DNA of 64,000 nt, from the NCBI GenBank assembly GCA_035325995.1, contig DAOKYU010000007.1:1-64000 (forward strand), in the 5' to 3' direction. The translations under genes and the position numbers were made by a program. Under the pieces are notes generated by a model. The model made no database searches. It was not told the origin of the DNA and saw only the letters and a program-made list of their open reading frames with translations. This DNA is from Thermodesulfobacteriota bacterium. GTDB taxonomy: Bacteria; Desulfobacterota_D; UBA1144; Nemesobacterales; UBA2774. This document shows positions 24,618 through 34,291 of this stretch, piece by piece (positions within the stretch are counted from its first letter, which is position 1; the number at the start of each line of letters is the position of its first letter).

Positions 24618-24999
24618 GTTCCGGATTCAGCCTGTAATTGTAATGTCTTTGAGGACTTTCTCAACTGCTGGATGTGCCCGTGCGCCCCGAAACGGGTTGC
24701 CGTCGGCCGCCCGCTATCTCGAAGCTCTACGATTATGCCGGCTCGAAACCCTTCGGCGCTGGTGAAATCCCGTGAAGCCCTGCTTCGGCAGCCCGGGAAC
24801 CGGATATTGAGCCGGCAGGCGACTGCCTGCGTGTGTTTCGGTGGACGGCAGTGCGATATTTTCCTCTTGGATGGCAGGGCGGCTGTGGTGTATTATTAAT
24901 GCCTGGAGAGCATTCGCGTGTATATGCGATGATTGCATCGTTCGGATGACGTAATTCGTTTCGTGCCTCGAGGCGGGCTCGTTGTCGGAAGGGGTGTTC
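24618..24999. other. Divergent intergenic region, glycosyltransferase/beta-helix lipoprotein
   Basis: About 380 bp must hold both divergent promoters. Two small perfect hairpins occur, CTGC-TTCG-GCAG near 24780 and GGCAG-GCGA-CTGCC near 24812. I searched for the GEMM core motifs and for a GG-N10-GC element and found neither, so this paralogue lacks the control seen at 21293-21436. No coding sequence is convincing here. Confidence 0.4.
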
Positions 25000-26121
25000 A
25001 TGATGAAAAATCCACTCGCCGTTTTTTACCTTATTTTATTCCCCTTACTGTTTGTCGCAGCGGGATGTGGAAGCCAGTCTGAATCCCCGGCGACTACCGT
25101 CCGCGACAGCGCCGAATTCATAGTCGCGAAGGACGGGAGCGGAGATTTTACGACTATAGGCGCCGCCCTGGCGCAATCCCAGCCGGGCGATGTTATACAG
25201 GTCAAAAACGGGATATATGTCGAAGGCATAGATATAACGAGAAGCGGTACGAGCTCCGAGCCCATAACCCTTATCAATTATCCGGGTCATTCACCCGTAA
25301 TAGATCCGGGCGGCGGCGCCTATCCATCCGAGTGCTGTACGTTAAACGGTCCTCCCCGCAGGGTCGAGGTGAGGGCGGAGTGGATAATAATAGAAGGGTT
25401 CGAGATCAGGCACGGCTGGGACGGGGTGAAATTTCTCAAGTCGCATAATACGATACGCAATAACTGGATACACCATAACAGGTACCAGGGCGTACTGTTA
25501 ATATCCGTCAATGACATATTGATAGAGGGCAATACGATAGAATACAACGGCACTGATCCCGGGGCGTGTTACGACAGGGCCTGGGGGGGTGAAAGCCCGA
25601 GGCATTGTCACGCCGTATATTTGAGCGATTATTTGTGCACCGGCCTGGCCAACGTAACGATCAGTGGCAATATGCTCAGAAACCAGGGAGGCAGGGGAAT
25701 AACGTGGAACGGACTGGGCTGCGTTTCGAAAAGCACCAACACGGTGGTTGATTCGAACCTGATAGAGAATAACTCCTGGGGAATGGCTCTTTACTATAAT
25801 GTGGAAGGCGCGAGAATTACAAATAATGTATTTATCAACAACTCGAGACCCGATACGAACGATGTCGATTGGACATTTATAGGTATTTGGGGGAGCAGCG
25901 GCAATACGATCACGAATAACGAATTTCATACTGTAATGCCCGAGGTTGCGGCCATACAGGTATACGATAACAAGTCTAAAGAGAACGACGTCAATAATAA
26001 TGTCTGGAGGACCGCGGGGACGCTCTGGATTTGGGGCGGCGAGCGCCGCACGGACTGGGAGAGCTATCCGGAAATTTCCGGATGGGACGTGGACAGCGAT
26101 ATATGCATAGGTTGTGAGTGA
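25000..26121 (+). CDS. Parallel beta-helix lipoprotein
   Basis: A 373-residue paralogue of the C-terminal domain of the protein at 21553, sharing long runs such as KPHNTIRNNWIHHNRYQG in related form. It has no repeat stalk. Its N-terminus is a lipoprotein signal peptide with lipobox VAAGC (Cys23), so it should be acylated by Lgt and Lnt, both encoded in this window. Ser-Gln follows the lipobox region rather than Asp, which favours outer-membrane sorting. Either ATG 25000 or ATG 25003 may be used after GGAAGGGG. Its substrate and activity are unknown. Confidence 0.85.
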   Translation: MMKNPLAVFYLILFPLLFVAAGCGSQSESPATTVRDSAEFIVAKDGSGDFTTIGAALAQSQPGDVIQVKNGIYVEGIDITRSGTSSEPITLINYPGHSPVIDPGGGAYPSECCTLNGPPRRVEVRAEWIIIEGFEIRHGWDGVKFLKSHNTIRNNWIHHNRYQGVLLISVNDILIEGNTIEYNGTDPGACYDRAWGGESPRHCHAVYLSDYLCTGLANVTISGNMLRNQGGRGITWNGLGCVSKSTNTVVDSNLIENNSWGMALYYNVEGARITNNVFINNSRPDTNDVDWTFIGIWGSSGNTITNNEFHTVMPEVAAIQVYDNKSKENDVNNNVWRTAGTLWIWGGERRTDWESYPEISGWDVDSDICIGCE

Positions 26122-26199
26122 GCGCGGCGCTGTGTGAGACGAAGACCCCCATCCTCAGAATTCGGGATTTATTATTCGTATTAACAAGAGGCTTCCGGC

Positions 26200-27465
26200 T
26201 TATGTACTTTTCCCTCCGCCCGGTTTGTCGATGAGAGATCCGAGCAGGTTTATGTAGGTCGTCGCCTTGCCTTCTCGTGTAAAATTCGCGGTCACGTATT
26301 TCCTGCCGTTTTCGCCGAATTTTTTTCTGAGATCGGGGTTATTGTAAAGAGTCAGTATCGAATCGATCAGCCCCGCGGCGTCCTCGGGCGCGAAGGCGAT
26401 TCCGCAGTCCGCTTTTTCGACGACGATGTTCCTCGTCTCGCCCACGGCGCCGACGACGATGGGCTTCCCGCAGGCCATGGGCTCGAAGACCTTGGCGAAT
26501 ATCGTTTTGTGAAGAAGGGGCTGGTTTATCGATAGGACGAGCGATATGTCGGAAGCGTTAAGGAACGCAGGGATCGAGGCTTTCGGCTGCGGGTCGAGGA
26601 ACCTGACGTTATCCAGCCCCGAGTCCTTGCTGAGTTTGACGAGTCTTTCTTTGTCAGAGCCGCTGCCGACGAGCAGGAAAAGAAGCTCTGGTATCCTGCG
26701 CTTTAGTTCCGGAGCGGCCTTTAGTATGACCTCTGCTCCGTGTGTATATCCGATCGTGCCTATGTAGGTGACTACGAACCTGTCCCTGAGCCCGAGGTTC
26801 TCGATTGTTCCGGGATCGACCGCCTGGGGCTTGAAGAATTCCGTATCCACTGCATTTTCTATTATTTTGATTTTATCGGGCGAGACTCCCCTCGAGGAAA
26901 CAATTTGGTCTTTGAAGGATTCCGTTACGACGACGATTAAATCGCTCTTGTCGTAAAGGGTCCTGGCTACCTTGTCGAAGAATCTGTACGTCAGCGAGCT
27001 CTCTTTGCCCGCACCTATAGCGGGAATGACCTCGGGCCATAGGTCCCTTACTTCAAAAACCAGGGGCATGCCCTTCAGCCGTGAAAGGAGGAGTCCCGTG
27101 AGCCCGATAAAGAGAGAAGGGGAGGTGGCGATCACGACCTGGGAACGTTTGAGAAAGAGTCCCGCCAGGGATGACGACAGGAAGAAGGATATATAATAAA
27201 GGATTCTCCTTACGGAGCTTCTGAGATGTGTCGGGAGAGAGAATGCCCTTACTACATTTATTCCGTCGATGGTTTCTCTATAGAAAAGCATCCTGCTTCT
27301 CGACTTATAATCCTTGTAGATTATGCCGTCCGGGTAATTCGGGAAAGAAGTCAGGACGGTTACGTCGTGGCCCCGGTTGACCCAGTACCTGGATAGTTCG
27401 TACACCCTCCCGGACGCTGCTCCCATTTCCGGATAGAACTGCTGAGATATGTAGAGGATTTTCAT
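26200..27465 (-). CDS. Glycosyltransferase family 4 (WcaI/WbuB-like)
   Basis: This 421-residue GT-B protein starts KILYISQQFYPEMGAASGRV, the pattern of WbuB/WcaI fucosyl- or aminosugar-transferases. The donor-site half has VTYIGTIGYTHGAEVIL and FEPMACGKPIVVGAVGE. It is the last gene of a minus-strand unit and overlaps the preceding gene by 4 bp. It probably adds one residue to the repeat unit; the sugar cannot be predicted. Confidence 0.88.
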   Translation of the reverse strand: MKILYISQQFYPEMGAASGRVYELSRYWVNRGHDVTVLTSFPNYPDGIIYKDYKSRSRMLFYRETIDGINVVRAFSLPTHLRSSVRRILYYISFFLSSSLAGLFLKRSQVVIATSPSLFIGLTGLLLSRLKGMPLVFEVRDLWPEVIPAIGAGKESSLTYRFFDKVARTLYDKSDLIVVVTESFKDQIVSSRGVSPDKIKIIENAVDTEFFKPQAVDPGTIENLGLRDRFVVTYIGTIGYTHGAEVILKAAPELKRRIPELLFLLVGSGSDKERLVKLSKDSGLDNVRFLDPQPKASIPAFLNASDISLVLSINQPLLHKTIFAKVFEPMACGKPIVVGAVGETRNIVVEKADCGIAFAPEDAAGLIDSILTLYNNPDLRKKFGENGRKYVTANFTREGKATTYINLLGSLIDKPGGGKST

Positions 27466-28589
27466 TCCTTCGCTACTCCTGCCGCTTCGAGGGACCTGTC
27501 GTAAAGCTTTTCGATATTGTTTACCATGATCTTATCCGTAAACTTGGCATTCAGGATGGAAAAACCCTCTTGTCCCATCCCGGACATTAGATTTACGTCC
27601 TCCGCGAGCTCGAGGATTTTGCCTGCCATGGATTTATAGTCGCCCGGTTCGACGAGAAATCCGTTGACGCCCTCCTGGACGACTTCGGGAATGCCGCCTG
27701 CGTTGGTCGATACCACCGGCTTGCGGAAAGCCATGTATTCGAGGAGCGCTATGCCCATGCCCTCTCTCCTGGAAGTGAGGCATCCTATATCGATTATCGG
27801 CAAGACCTCCCTGGGGTCGCCTACGAAGCCTGTGAATATTGTGTGGCTTTCTATGCCGAGGTCTTTCGACAGCCTTTGCATGGACGGTTTTGTTTTGCCG
27901 TCCCCGACCAGTAGAAAAGCGAATTCACCATGCGTTCTCAATATCTCCCGGGCGGCCAGCAAAAAGGTTTCGTGGTCTTTTTCGGGTGCGAAACGTGCTA
28001 TAATCCCGACGACAACCTGCTCTTTTCGGATTCCGTACTTGCTCCTCGTTTCTTCTTCTGGGTTATGTATCGGATTATCGATACTGATGCCGTTGTATAT
28101 GGTTACGCACTTTCCCGGGTCCGTCCCGATTCTCTGTATGAAAACCTCCCTTTCGTCGTTGGAGACGAATATGATTTTTTGTGACAGGCTGCCGACGATT
28201 CTGTCGAGCAGAAAGGAGCGCCATGTGTCGTAATCCTGTCCGTGCTTGTGTGCTATCAAGACCGGCACGCGGGCGATGGAGCCGACAATGCTCCCCCAGA
28301 GATTCGAGCCCAGATTATGCGAATGAATAATTTTAATTTTTTCTTCGTCGAGAAGATCGATAAGAGGCTTGAATTTGTGTACGTCCGAAAACCTGCGTCT
28401 TTTTAACAGCAGGTATCTTATGCCGTTTGCCCCGAGCTCTTCTTCGAGGCCCCCTCCTTCGCGCGTCGAGCAAAAGACCGGTAGATAGTTGCCCGATCTT
28501 TTAAGGCCAATGGCAATTTTTACCGCGACTCTTTCCGCACCTCCGACGGGGGATAAAGAATCGAGAAGGAAAAGGACTTTAACGGCCAT
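27462..28589 (-). CDS. Glycosyltransferase family 4
   Basis: A 375-residue GT-B enzyme. The acceptor domain begins VLFLLDSLSPVGGAERVAVK with the GGAE loop. The donor domain has GIIARFAPEKDHETFLLAA and ALLEYMAFRKPVVSTNAGGIPE with the EX7E-like motif. It is ATGA-coupled to the next glycosyltransferase and 45 bp after the Wzy-like gene. Acceptor and donor are unknown. Confidence 0.88.
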   Translation of the reverse strand: MAVKVLFLLDSLSPVGGAERVAVKIAIGLKRSGNYLPVFCSTREGGGLEEELGANGIRYLLLKRRRFSDVHKFKPLIDLLDEEKIKIIHSHNLGSNLWGSIVGSIARVPVLIAHKHGQDYDTWRSFLLDRIVGSLSQKIIFVSNDEREVFIQRIGTDPGKCVTIYNGISIDNPIHNPEEETRSKYGIRKEQVVVGIIARFAPEKDHETFLLAAREILRTHGEFAFLLVGDGKTKPSMQRLSKDLGIESHTIFTGFVGDPREVLPIIDIGCLTSRREGMGIALLEYMAFRKPVVSTNAGGIPEVVQEGVNGFLVEPGDYKSMAGKILELAEDVNLMSGMGQEGFSILNAKFTDKIMVNNIEKLYDRSLEAAGVAKE

Positions 28590-28634
28590 GTGATATATGT
28601 TTTCGAGATTTTGCCGAGAGCACGGGAAGCTTCT

Positions 28635-30038
28635 TTATCCTCGATGTGTATTTACCGGAACTTTACTGTTCTCCAGGTTTCGGATGTTAAGCAAAACGGA
28701 GGAGAGGGTTATCATGAGCCATAGAATTTTGTTTATATCCGTGGAATAGAATAGCCCTACAGTGAGGAATGCGAAAAACCCCATCTCGAGCGCGTTGGAA
28801 TACCGAGTAAGATAGAGACTGTTCGTGTTATGAAGAAGAAGGCCCGTCCGGGCTTTTCTGATGTCTCTCCATGTCATATAGAGGATGAGTATGAAGGGAA
28901 TGAATCCCAGGAGCCCCGTCCCCGTGAGTACTTCGATAAACGTATTATGCGATATCTGTTTATAGATAGGGTTATTTAAAACAAATCCCCTGAAACCGAC
29001 CCCGAGCAGGGGATGCTCCGCGAATAGTTGGGGAAACAGCTCGAAGTAGTAATAGTACCTTACGCTGAGCGAGCTTTCCTGGCGGACCGATTCCTTGCTC
29101 TCCAGTATCCTGAGGGTCTCGACGCGCGATATGATGTTCTCGCCGATTGTGTAGTAGACCACGATGAAACCCACGATCAGACATGGCACCAGTATAGCAA
29201 GCGTACGTGCTCTGTTTTTCCCCTGTATGAATTTGAACATGGCTATGACGCACAGTACGGAGAACGCGATAAAGCCGGACCTCGAGTATGTGAGCAGGAA
29301 GCCCGCGAAGAGGATGACGGCGAAGATGGTGAGCACCGTTTTCAACCCTTTGTTTCCGGTCGTAAAGATTATCGCGATAGAGAGTGGGATCAATACGAGA
29401 AGCATTCCGGCAAATTCATTCTGGTCGCCCCATAGCCCCCCATAGCGCTCGAGGCCGTTAGCCGTCACGACATCGCCATGACCGAGGAACATGGGGCTCA
29501 GTACAGATATCACCGTACCGGCAATCAGGGCGATGACCGCGTAATTAAGGGTCTTTATGTCCCTGATAAGCAGGGTCAGAACGAAATAGGAGATTATCAG
29601 CAGCCCCAGCTTGACCAGGTACCTGATGCTGTATGCAGGGTCTTTGGAAACGTAGATCGAGGCGATGGAAACCAGCCCGAATAGAATGATTAATAATGCT
29701 TTTTTATTTCTGAACGTCTCGCCGACATATCTAAGGGATCCGCTGGTAATTACGAGGAACACGAGGTATGCCCCTATGAGCTTGTTCAGTGTCGCCGTAA
29801 CGTTTCCTTTAAATACGAATAATTCTTCGAGCGGTACGAGAAGAAAGAATATCGTTACGGCGACCCACGGCCTCGTGATGGTAATAAACCCGAACGGAAT
29901 CATCAGGAAGCCGGCCAGTATAAGCTTTTTGGAGATGTCGGAATAGCCGAGCGCCAACCCGAGCACTACCGCCACTGCCAGGGAGGAGAGTACGATAAAA
30001 GTGGTGGGGTTAGCCTTGTAAAAATTTTCTCTGCTCAT
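28635..30038 (-). CDS. O-antigen polymerase/ligase-like membrane protein (Wzy/WaaL type)
   Basis: This 467-residue protein has about 12 hydrophobic segments and a large periplasmic loop. That loop includes GLWGDQNEFAGM and LGVGFRGFVLNN followed by SHNTFIEVLTGTGLLG, the typical Wzy_C/O-antigen ligase pattern with conserved His and Arg. Such proteins polymerise lipid-linked repeat units or attach glycan in the periplasm. It is one of two in the locus; the other is at 46298. Confidence 0.85.
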   Translation of the reverse strand: MSRENFYKANPTTFIVLSSLAVAVVLGLALGYSDISKKLILAGFLMIPFGFITITRPWVAVTIFFLLVPLEELFVFKGNVTATLNKLIGAYLVFLVITSGSLRYVGETFRNKKALLIILFGLVSIASIYVSKDPAYSIRYLVKLGLLIISYFVLTLLIRDIKTLNYAVIALIAGTVISVLSPMFLGHGDVVTANGLERYGGLWGDQNEFAGMLLVLIPLSIAIIFTTGNKGLKTVLTIFAVILFAGFLLTYSRSGFIAFSVLCVIAMFKFIQGKNRARTLAILVPCLIVGFIVVYYTIGENIISRVETLRILESKESVRQESSLSVRYYYYFELFPQLFAEHPLLGVGFRGFVLNNPIYKQISHNTFIEVLTGTGLLGFIPFILILYMTWRDIRKARTGLLLHNTNSLYLTRYSNALEMGFFAFLTVGLFYSTDINKILWLMITLSSVLLNIRNLENSKVPVNTHRG

Positions 30039-30081
30039 ATTGTCTTGCGTACGACAAGAATAGGGGGCGCGTGGGCCGCTC

Positions 30082-31002
30082 TTATGCGGCGGCCGTCTTT
30101 TTCAGAGGAAAGTATCTTGCCCTTATCTCCTTTATCTTTTTGAAAGTTTCCGCTCCCATGCTGGAAATAGCCAGATTATAATAATATCTGACATCGTGGG
30201 GGTTGAGCTGTATCGCCTTGATGAGCGCTTTTCTGCCTTCGCTCATATTGCCGTTGTAGCAGTATGCGATTCCAAGCTTGAACAGGTGATTGCCGTAGGC
30301 TCTCTTGTTGCCGTTGAATGAATTGCTGTGTTTTGCGATAAGCCTTTCGAGCCCCCTGATTACGTTCAGGTTGTTGTTGCTGATCGAATTCTGATGAACG
30401 CGGTACCTTACCAGAGGCTCTTCTATGCAGTCGAATTCGAAAAGCGCGGATATGCGGATCCACATGTCGAAATCGCTTGCGCTCTTGAATTCGTGGTCGA
30501 ACCGCCCGGCCTTCTCGAAACATGATTTTTTTACGACGAGGGAAGAAGTGACGATGAAATCGTTAAAGAGGAGTTCTTTGAATATATTGCCACTGTGCCG
30601 GGGGATTACCACTCTCTCCCTGCCGAGCCTGGTGTCGAGGAAGATCGCCCCCGTGAAAACGGCCCCTGTCTCTCGAGAGCTGCGGTCAAGCACATTTACC
30701 TGCTTTTCCAGCTTTTCGGGCAGCCATTCATCATCGTCGTCGAGAAAGGCTATGTATGCCCCCCTGGAGCTGTCGACCGCGTTGTTTCTGAGCTCGACCA
30801 CACCGCTATTTTTTTCGTAACGCGTATATATGATTCTCGGGTCTGAAAAGCCGGCGACGGTATCCGTGGTATGATCGTTCGACGCGTCGTCGCATACCAG
30901 TAACTCGAAATCTGCGTACGTCTGGTCGAGCACGCTTTGAATCGCCGCTTTCAGTAAATCCGCGCGGTTATGTGTCGGTACAATGACGCTTACCTTCGGC
31001 AT
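30082..31002 (-). CDS. Glycosyltransferase family 2 with C-terminal TPR-like helices
   Basis: The first 200 or so of 306 residues form a GT-A domain: VSVIVPTHNRADLLKAAIQS, then AYIAFLDDDDEWLPEKL with the metal-binding DXD-type DDDD. The last 100 residues contain helical pairs such as GIAYCYNGNMSEGRKALIKA and AIQLNPHDVRYYYNLAIS, which read as tetratricopeptide repeats. It lies within the minus-strand glycosyltransferase unit. The sugar is unknown. Confidence 0.87.
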   Translation of the reverse strand: MPKVSVIVPTHNRADLLKAAIQSVLDQTYADFELLVCDDASNDHTTDTVAGFSDPRIIYTRYEKNSGVVELRNNAVDSSRGAYIAFLDDDDEWLPEKLEKQVNVLDRSSRETGAVFTGAIFLDTRLGRERVVIPRHSGNIFKELLFNDFIVTSSLVVKKSCFEKAGRFDHEFKSASDFDMWIRISALFEFDCIEEPLVRYRVHQNSISNNNLNVIRGLERLIAKHSNSFNGNKRAYGNHLFKLGIAYCYNGNMSEGRKALIKAIQLNPHDVRYYYNLAISSMGAETFKKIKEIRARYFPLKKTAAA

Positions 31003-31040
31003 ATCGTATTATATAGTATATGCTCAATTTGGGCCGCTGG

Positions 31041-32276
31041 TTATAGCCTTCCGTCGAGCATGTCCACTATGTGTTCCCTTATTCTTTTTATGACGTTTTG
31101 CCTGTCGTATATCTCTATAGTTTTCTCCCTCGCGGCAAGGCCTATTTTTTCACATAAATGCGAGTCACTGAGGAGGCTTACGCAGGCATCCGCGAATGTC
31201 TCCGGGTCGTCCCGTCTCAGTATCTCGGTCCCTTCCTCGAATTCCAGCCCCTCGGCGCCTATTGTTGTAGCGACTGTCGGTTTGCCGTAAGCTGCGGCCT
31301 CGATAATCTTGAACCGAGTCCCGCCGCCTACGAGAATAGGAACCGCGGTCGCCCGAACCCTTCTGTAGAGATCCGCCAGGTTGTCGACGAATCCCGGTGT
31401 TTCCACCCCCTCGGTGCCCGTAGTTTTAAGCCCCATCTTTTCCGCCGAAGTCCCGGCGATTATCAGCTTCGCCTGCGGCATTTTTTTTCTGACGAGCGGC
31501 CAGATGCGTTCCACGAGATAGTGTGCGGCGTCTACGTTCGGCTGGTATATCGAGCCGAGGAAAAGGAGATTGGGCTCGGGCGTAATCGGCTCGAGCCCGG
31601 GTATGTCGACTGCATTGGGCACGGTGACGACCCCGCTCAGCCCGTATTTTTCGTTCAGGTAGCCCCGGTCGAGCTCCGAGCAGACCGCCGTTTTGGATGC
31701 GAGCCTGATTGCGTTGTATTCTCCCCTGGTGAGCGAGGGGAGGAGGGAATAAAGGAGCTTGGTCTTGATGTTGCCCCGGCTTTCGATATAGCGTTTCAGA
31801 ACGATATGCTCAATATCGTCCAGATCGAAAAAGATCGGGGGGAGCGGCTTTTTTGTCAGGAGGAGCGGGCACATGGACGAAAGCCTGTGGGCGAATATGA
31901 CGTCGGGCTTCAGCCCGAGGCACTCCTCGACCGCGCGTACTTGTTCCTGGCTGCTGAATTCGATACGTCCCCTCTGTTTTGAAAAGCTGAAGATGCCCCT
32001 GGTAAACGATATCCATTTCATCAGCTCATTGTCCATGTTGAATTTGGACATCGGGTACAGGTAAAGCCTGACATCGGCATCCCACAGCCTGGTAATGAAC
32101 TCTTTAAGCCCGGATATCCGTTCCTCGGAACAATCGTAATCGGGCGGGGTAAAGAACAGAACGTCGAGCTCGGCAATATCTTTAAACGCTTCTATGAAAG
32201 TGGCTATACGCTTAAAAGTGCCATGCACCTTCTGCGGGTCGTCGGGCAGGTATCTCGATATGAGTAGTATTTTCAT
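31041..32276 (-). CDS. Glycosyltransferase family 4, TIGR03087-like
   Basis: A 411-residue protein with a GT-B layout. It starts KILLISRYLPDDPQKVHGTF and has LLFLGSIYQPNVDAAHYLVE, then VGGGTRFKIIEAAAYGKPTV in the donor domain. The last pattern (GGGTRFKILEA) is common in exopolysaccharide glycosyltransferases of the sugar-transferase Stp1 type. It is fourth from the end of the minus-strand unit, close to its neighbours (38-41 bp gaps). Confidence 0.85.
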   Translation of the reverse strand: MKILLISRYLPDDPQKVHGTFKRIATFIEAFKDIAELDVLFFTPPDYDCSEERISGLKEFITRLWDADVRLYLYPMSKFNMDNELMKWISFTRGIFSFSKQRGRIEFSSQEQVRAVEECLGLKPDVIFAHRLSSMCPLLLTKKPLPPIFFDLDDIEHIVLKRYIESRGNIKTKLLYSLLPSLTRGEYNAIRLASKTAVCSELDRGYLNEKYGLSGVVTVPNAVDIPGLEPITPEPNLLFLGSIYQPNVDAAHYLVERIWPLVRKKMPQAKLIIAGTSAEKMGLKTTGTEGVETPGFVDNLADLYRRVRATAVPILVGGGTRFKIIEAAAYGKPTVATTIGAEGLEFEEGTEILRRDDPETFADACVSLLSDSHLCEKIGLAAREKTIEIYDRQNVIKRIREHIVDMLDGRL

Positions 32277-32317
32277 GGGTTAATCCTGGATTTCCGAATC
32301 GTCATTTTCTCCTGTGT

Positions 32318-33445
32318 TTAATGGCCCGTGATTCCTTTCCTTCTGATTATTTCGGAGTAGATATCCGTTACGCCTTCGATCATTTTTTCCTGAGTGAAGC
32401 CGAGGTTTATGGTATCCCTTGCCGAAGCGGCGATTCTTTGGGCCAGCTGCCCGTCGGACAGGATGAGGTTTATCGCATCCGCCAAAGCTCTCGGGTCCCC
32501 GGGGGGGACCAGGAGACCGTTCTCCCGGTCGGTTATGAGATCGTTTATACCGTCGATGTCTGTCCCTATAACCGGTTTCGAAGCCGACATCGCCTCCATG
32601 ACCGAGAGGGGGAGCCCCTCGAGTAAAGAGGGGAGAACGAAAATATCGCATGAATGGAGAAGGGCCGGTATGTCGTTTCTTCGTCCCAGGAAGATTATCC
32701 TGTCCGCTATATCGAGCTCGCGCGCGCGCTCCTCGAGATTGGCTCTCTCGGGGCCGTCCCCGGCCAGAAAAAAAAATGCGTTCGGAACCAGCGCGGCCGC
32801 TTCGATGAGGTATCCGATTCCCTTTAGCCTGTCCAGCCGCGCGACTGTCAGGACGGCCGGTTTCCGGTCGCCCTGTATCGCTTCTGACCGGGCGCAAGAG
32901 GCAAAATCCTCGGTGCGCACGGCATTATGAACGACGCTGACCTTTCCCTGTGGTATTGCCTTCTTCAATTGCTCAGCCTGGCTACGGGATACGGAGATGT
33001 ACCGGTCGACCAGCATCGATACGAGCCTCTGATAAATGAACCTGATGTAGACCTTGTAAATCCTTCGTGCGCGGAATTTCTGGTAGGAGTGCTGAGTCGC
33101 CACGACGGCCTTTATGCCCGCAAGCCTCGCGCAAATAATGCCCGCGGTGCATTTGAGGTTCGAGACCAGCTGTGCGTGGAAAACGGCGGGGCGCAGTTGT
33201 TTAAGGGTTCCCACAAGTCTGTTGATCCCGCTTATATCTCCGAGCCCCTCGATCGCCGATACGGGTACGGTGCTTATGCCGAGGTCCCCGATTCTATCGA
33301 CGAACGAGGCGATGCCGGAATGCTGCTGGTAGACCAGAACCGGCTCCCAGGAGCTCCGGTCGAGCTCGCTCAGAAGGTTGTAGAGCACTTGCTCCGCCCC
33401 GCCGAAGTCGCTGCTTTCCATGTAATAGACAACCCTGTATTTCAT
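32318..33445 (-). CDS. Glycosyltransferase family 4
   Basis: A 375-residue GT-B enzyme: YYMESSDFGGAEQVLYNLL at the N-terminus with the GGAE loop, LTVARLDRLKGIGYLIEAA and PSLLEGLPLSVMEAMSASKP in the donor domain. It lies directly after the polysaccharide deacetylase (36-bp gap) in the same unit. Overlapping frames in this GC-rich stretch are not coding. Specificity is unknown. Confidence 0.88.
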   Translation of the reverse strand: MKYRVVYYMESSDFGGAEQVLYNLLSELDRSSWEPVLVYQQHSGIASFVDRIGDLGISTVPVSAIEGLGDISGINRLVGTLKQLRPAVFHAQLVSNLKCTAGIICARLAGIKAVVATQHSYQKFRARRIYKVYIRFIYQRLVSMLVDRYISVSRSQAEQLKKAIPQGKVSVVHNAVRTEDFASCARSEAIQGDRKPAVLTVARLDRLKGIGYLIEAAALVPNAFFFLAGDGPERANLEERARELDIADRIIFLGRRNDIPALLHSCDIFVLPSLLEGLPLSVMEAMSASKPVIGTDIDGINDLITDRENGLLVPPGDPRALADAINLILSDGQLAQRIAASARDTINLGFTQEKMIEGVTDIYSEIIRRKGITGH

Positions 33446-33481
33446 GGTTCCTGAATCCGGTTCGTCCCGGCGGGTACATGC

Positions 33482-34291
33482 CTAGTTGGTAGTAAGCCTA
33501 GCCCTTATTTTTCTTACCAGCCTTCCGACTCCACGCATCTTGCCGTGGGTGTACTGCCACCACCTCCGGGTCGTATTGTATTTGCCCTCGAAGTGGAGCT
33601 TTAGAAGGAAGTCGAGCATATTGTAATAACCCATGATGTCGACACGCGGCAGGAGGAGCATGTCGTCCCCCGGTCTCGAAAACCGTTCGTCCGTAGTACA
33701 GGCCGTGCGGTATCCCGCTTCCGCGGATATGTCTCTGACCTTTTGATTGTACGAGCCGTATGGATATGCCAGGTGGACTATTTCGTGACCGAGCTCGTCC
33801 TCGAGGATTTTCCGGGAATCGGTCAGCTCCCTGAAACAATCCTCCGGGCTTATCTCCGCGAGGTAGGGATGGCTCAGGCTATGGCTCCCGATTTCGAACC
33901 CGCTCGAATCGAGCTTTCTTGCAGCGTCCCAGCCGATTATCGGAAACTCGAAGCCCAGCTTGGGCACGAGCCAGTGGCTGTCCGTCCCTGCATAATCCGT
34001 AGGCATATAAAAGACCGCCGTAAACCCCTTTTCCTGAAGTATCGGTACCGCGTAGTCTATACAGTCCTGGTAGCAGTCGTCGAATGTGATAATTATCGGC
34101 TTTTTGGGCAGTGTCGATATTCCGTTCCTGTACTCTTCCAGCAGTGTGAGGCTGATCGGTGTGAAGCGAAGCAGTTTAAGGATGTCCATATGCAGGCCGA
34201 AGGTTTGAGGAGTCACGGAGCAGTCTATGAATCCCGGCTCTACATCGGGGGTGACCTGGTGATACATGAGTATTGGGATGTGAAAGCTCAT
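33482..34291 (-). CDS. Polysaccharide deacetylase (NodB/CE4 family)
   Basis: The 269-residue protein has the CE4 motifs in order: LMYHQVTP near the start, TFDDCYQD with Asp71-Asp72 (base and metal ligand), and SHSLSHP with His137 and His141 (metal ligands). Enzymes of this family remove N- or O-acetyl groups from glycans. There is no signal peptide, so it may act on cytoplasmic lipid-linked intermediates or be exported otherwise. It is the first gene of the seven-gene minus-strand unit ending at 26200. Confidence 0.9.
   Translation of the reverse strand: MSFHIPILMYHQVTPDVEPGFIDCSVTPQTFGLHMDILKLLRFTPISLTLLEEYRNGISTLPKKPIIITFDDCYQDCIDYAVPILQEKGFTAVFYMPTDYAGTDSHWLVPKLGFEFPIIGWDAARKLDSSGFEIGSHSLSHPYLAEISPEDCFRELTDSRKILEDELGHEIVHLAYPYGSYNQKVRDISAEAGYRTACTTDERFSRPGDDMLLLPRVDIMGYYNMLDFLLKLHFEGKYNTTRRWWQYTHGKMRGVGRLVRKIRARLTTN

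Noticed and set aside
24618..24999. A second riboswitch or sigma-54 promoter before the beta-helix lipoprotein
   Set aside because: Hairpins are present, but none of the GEMM core blocks occur, and no GG-N10-GC element was found.
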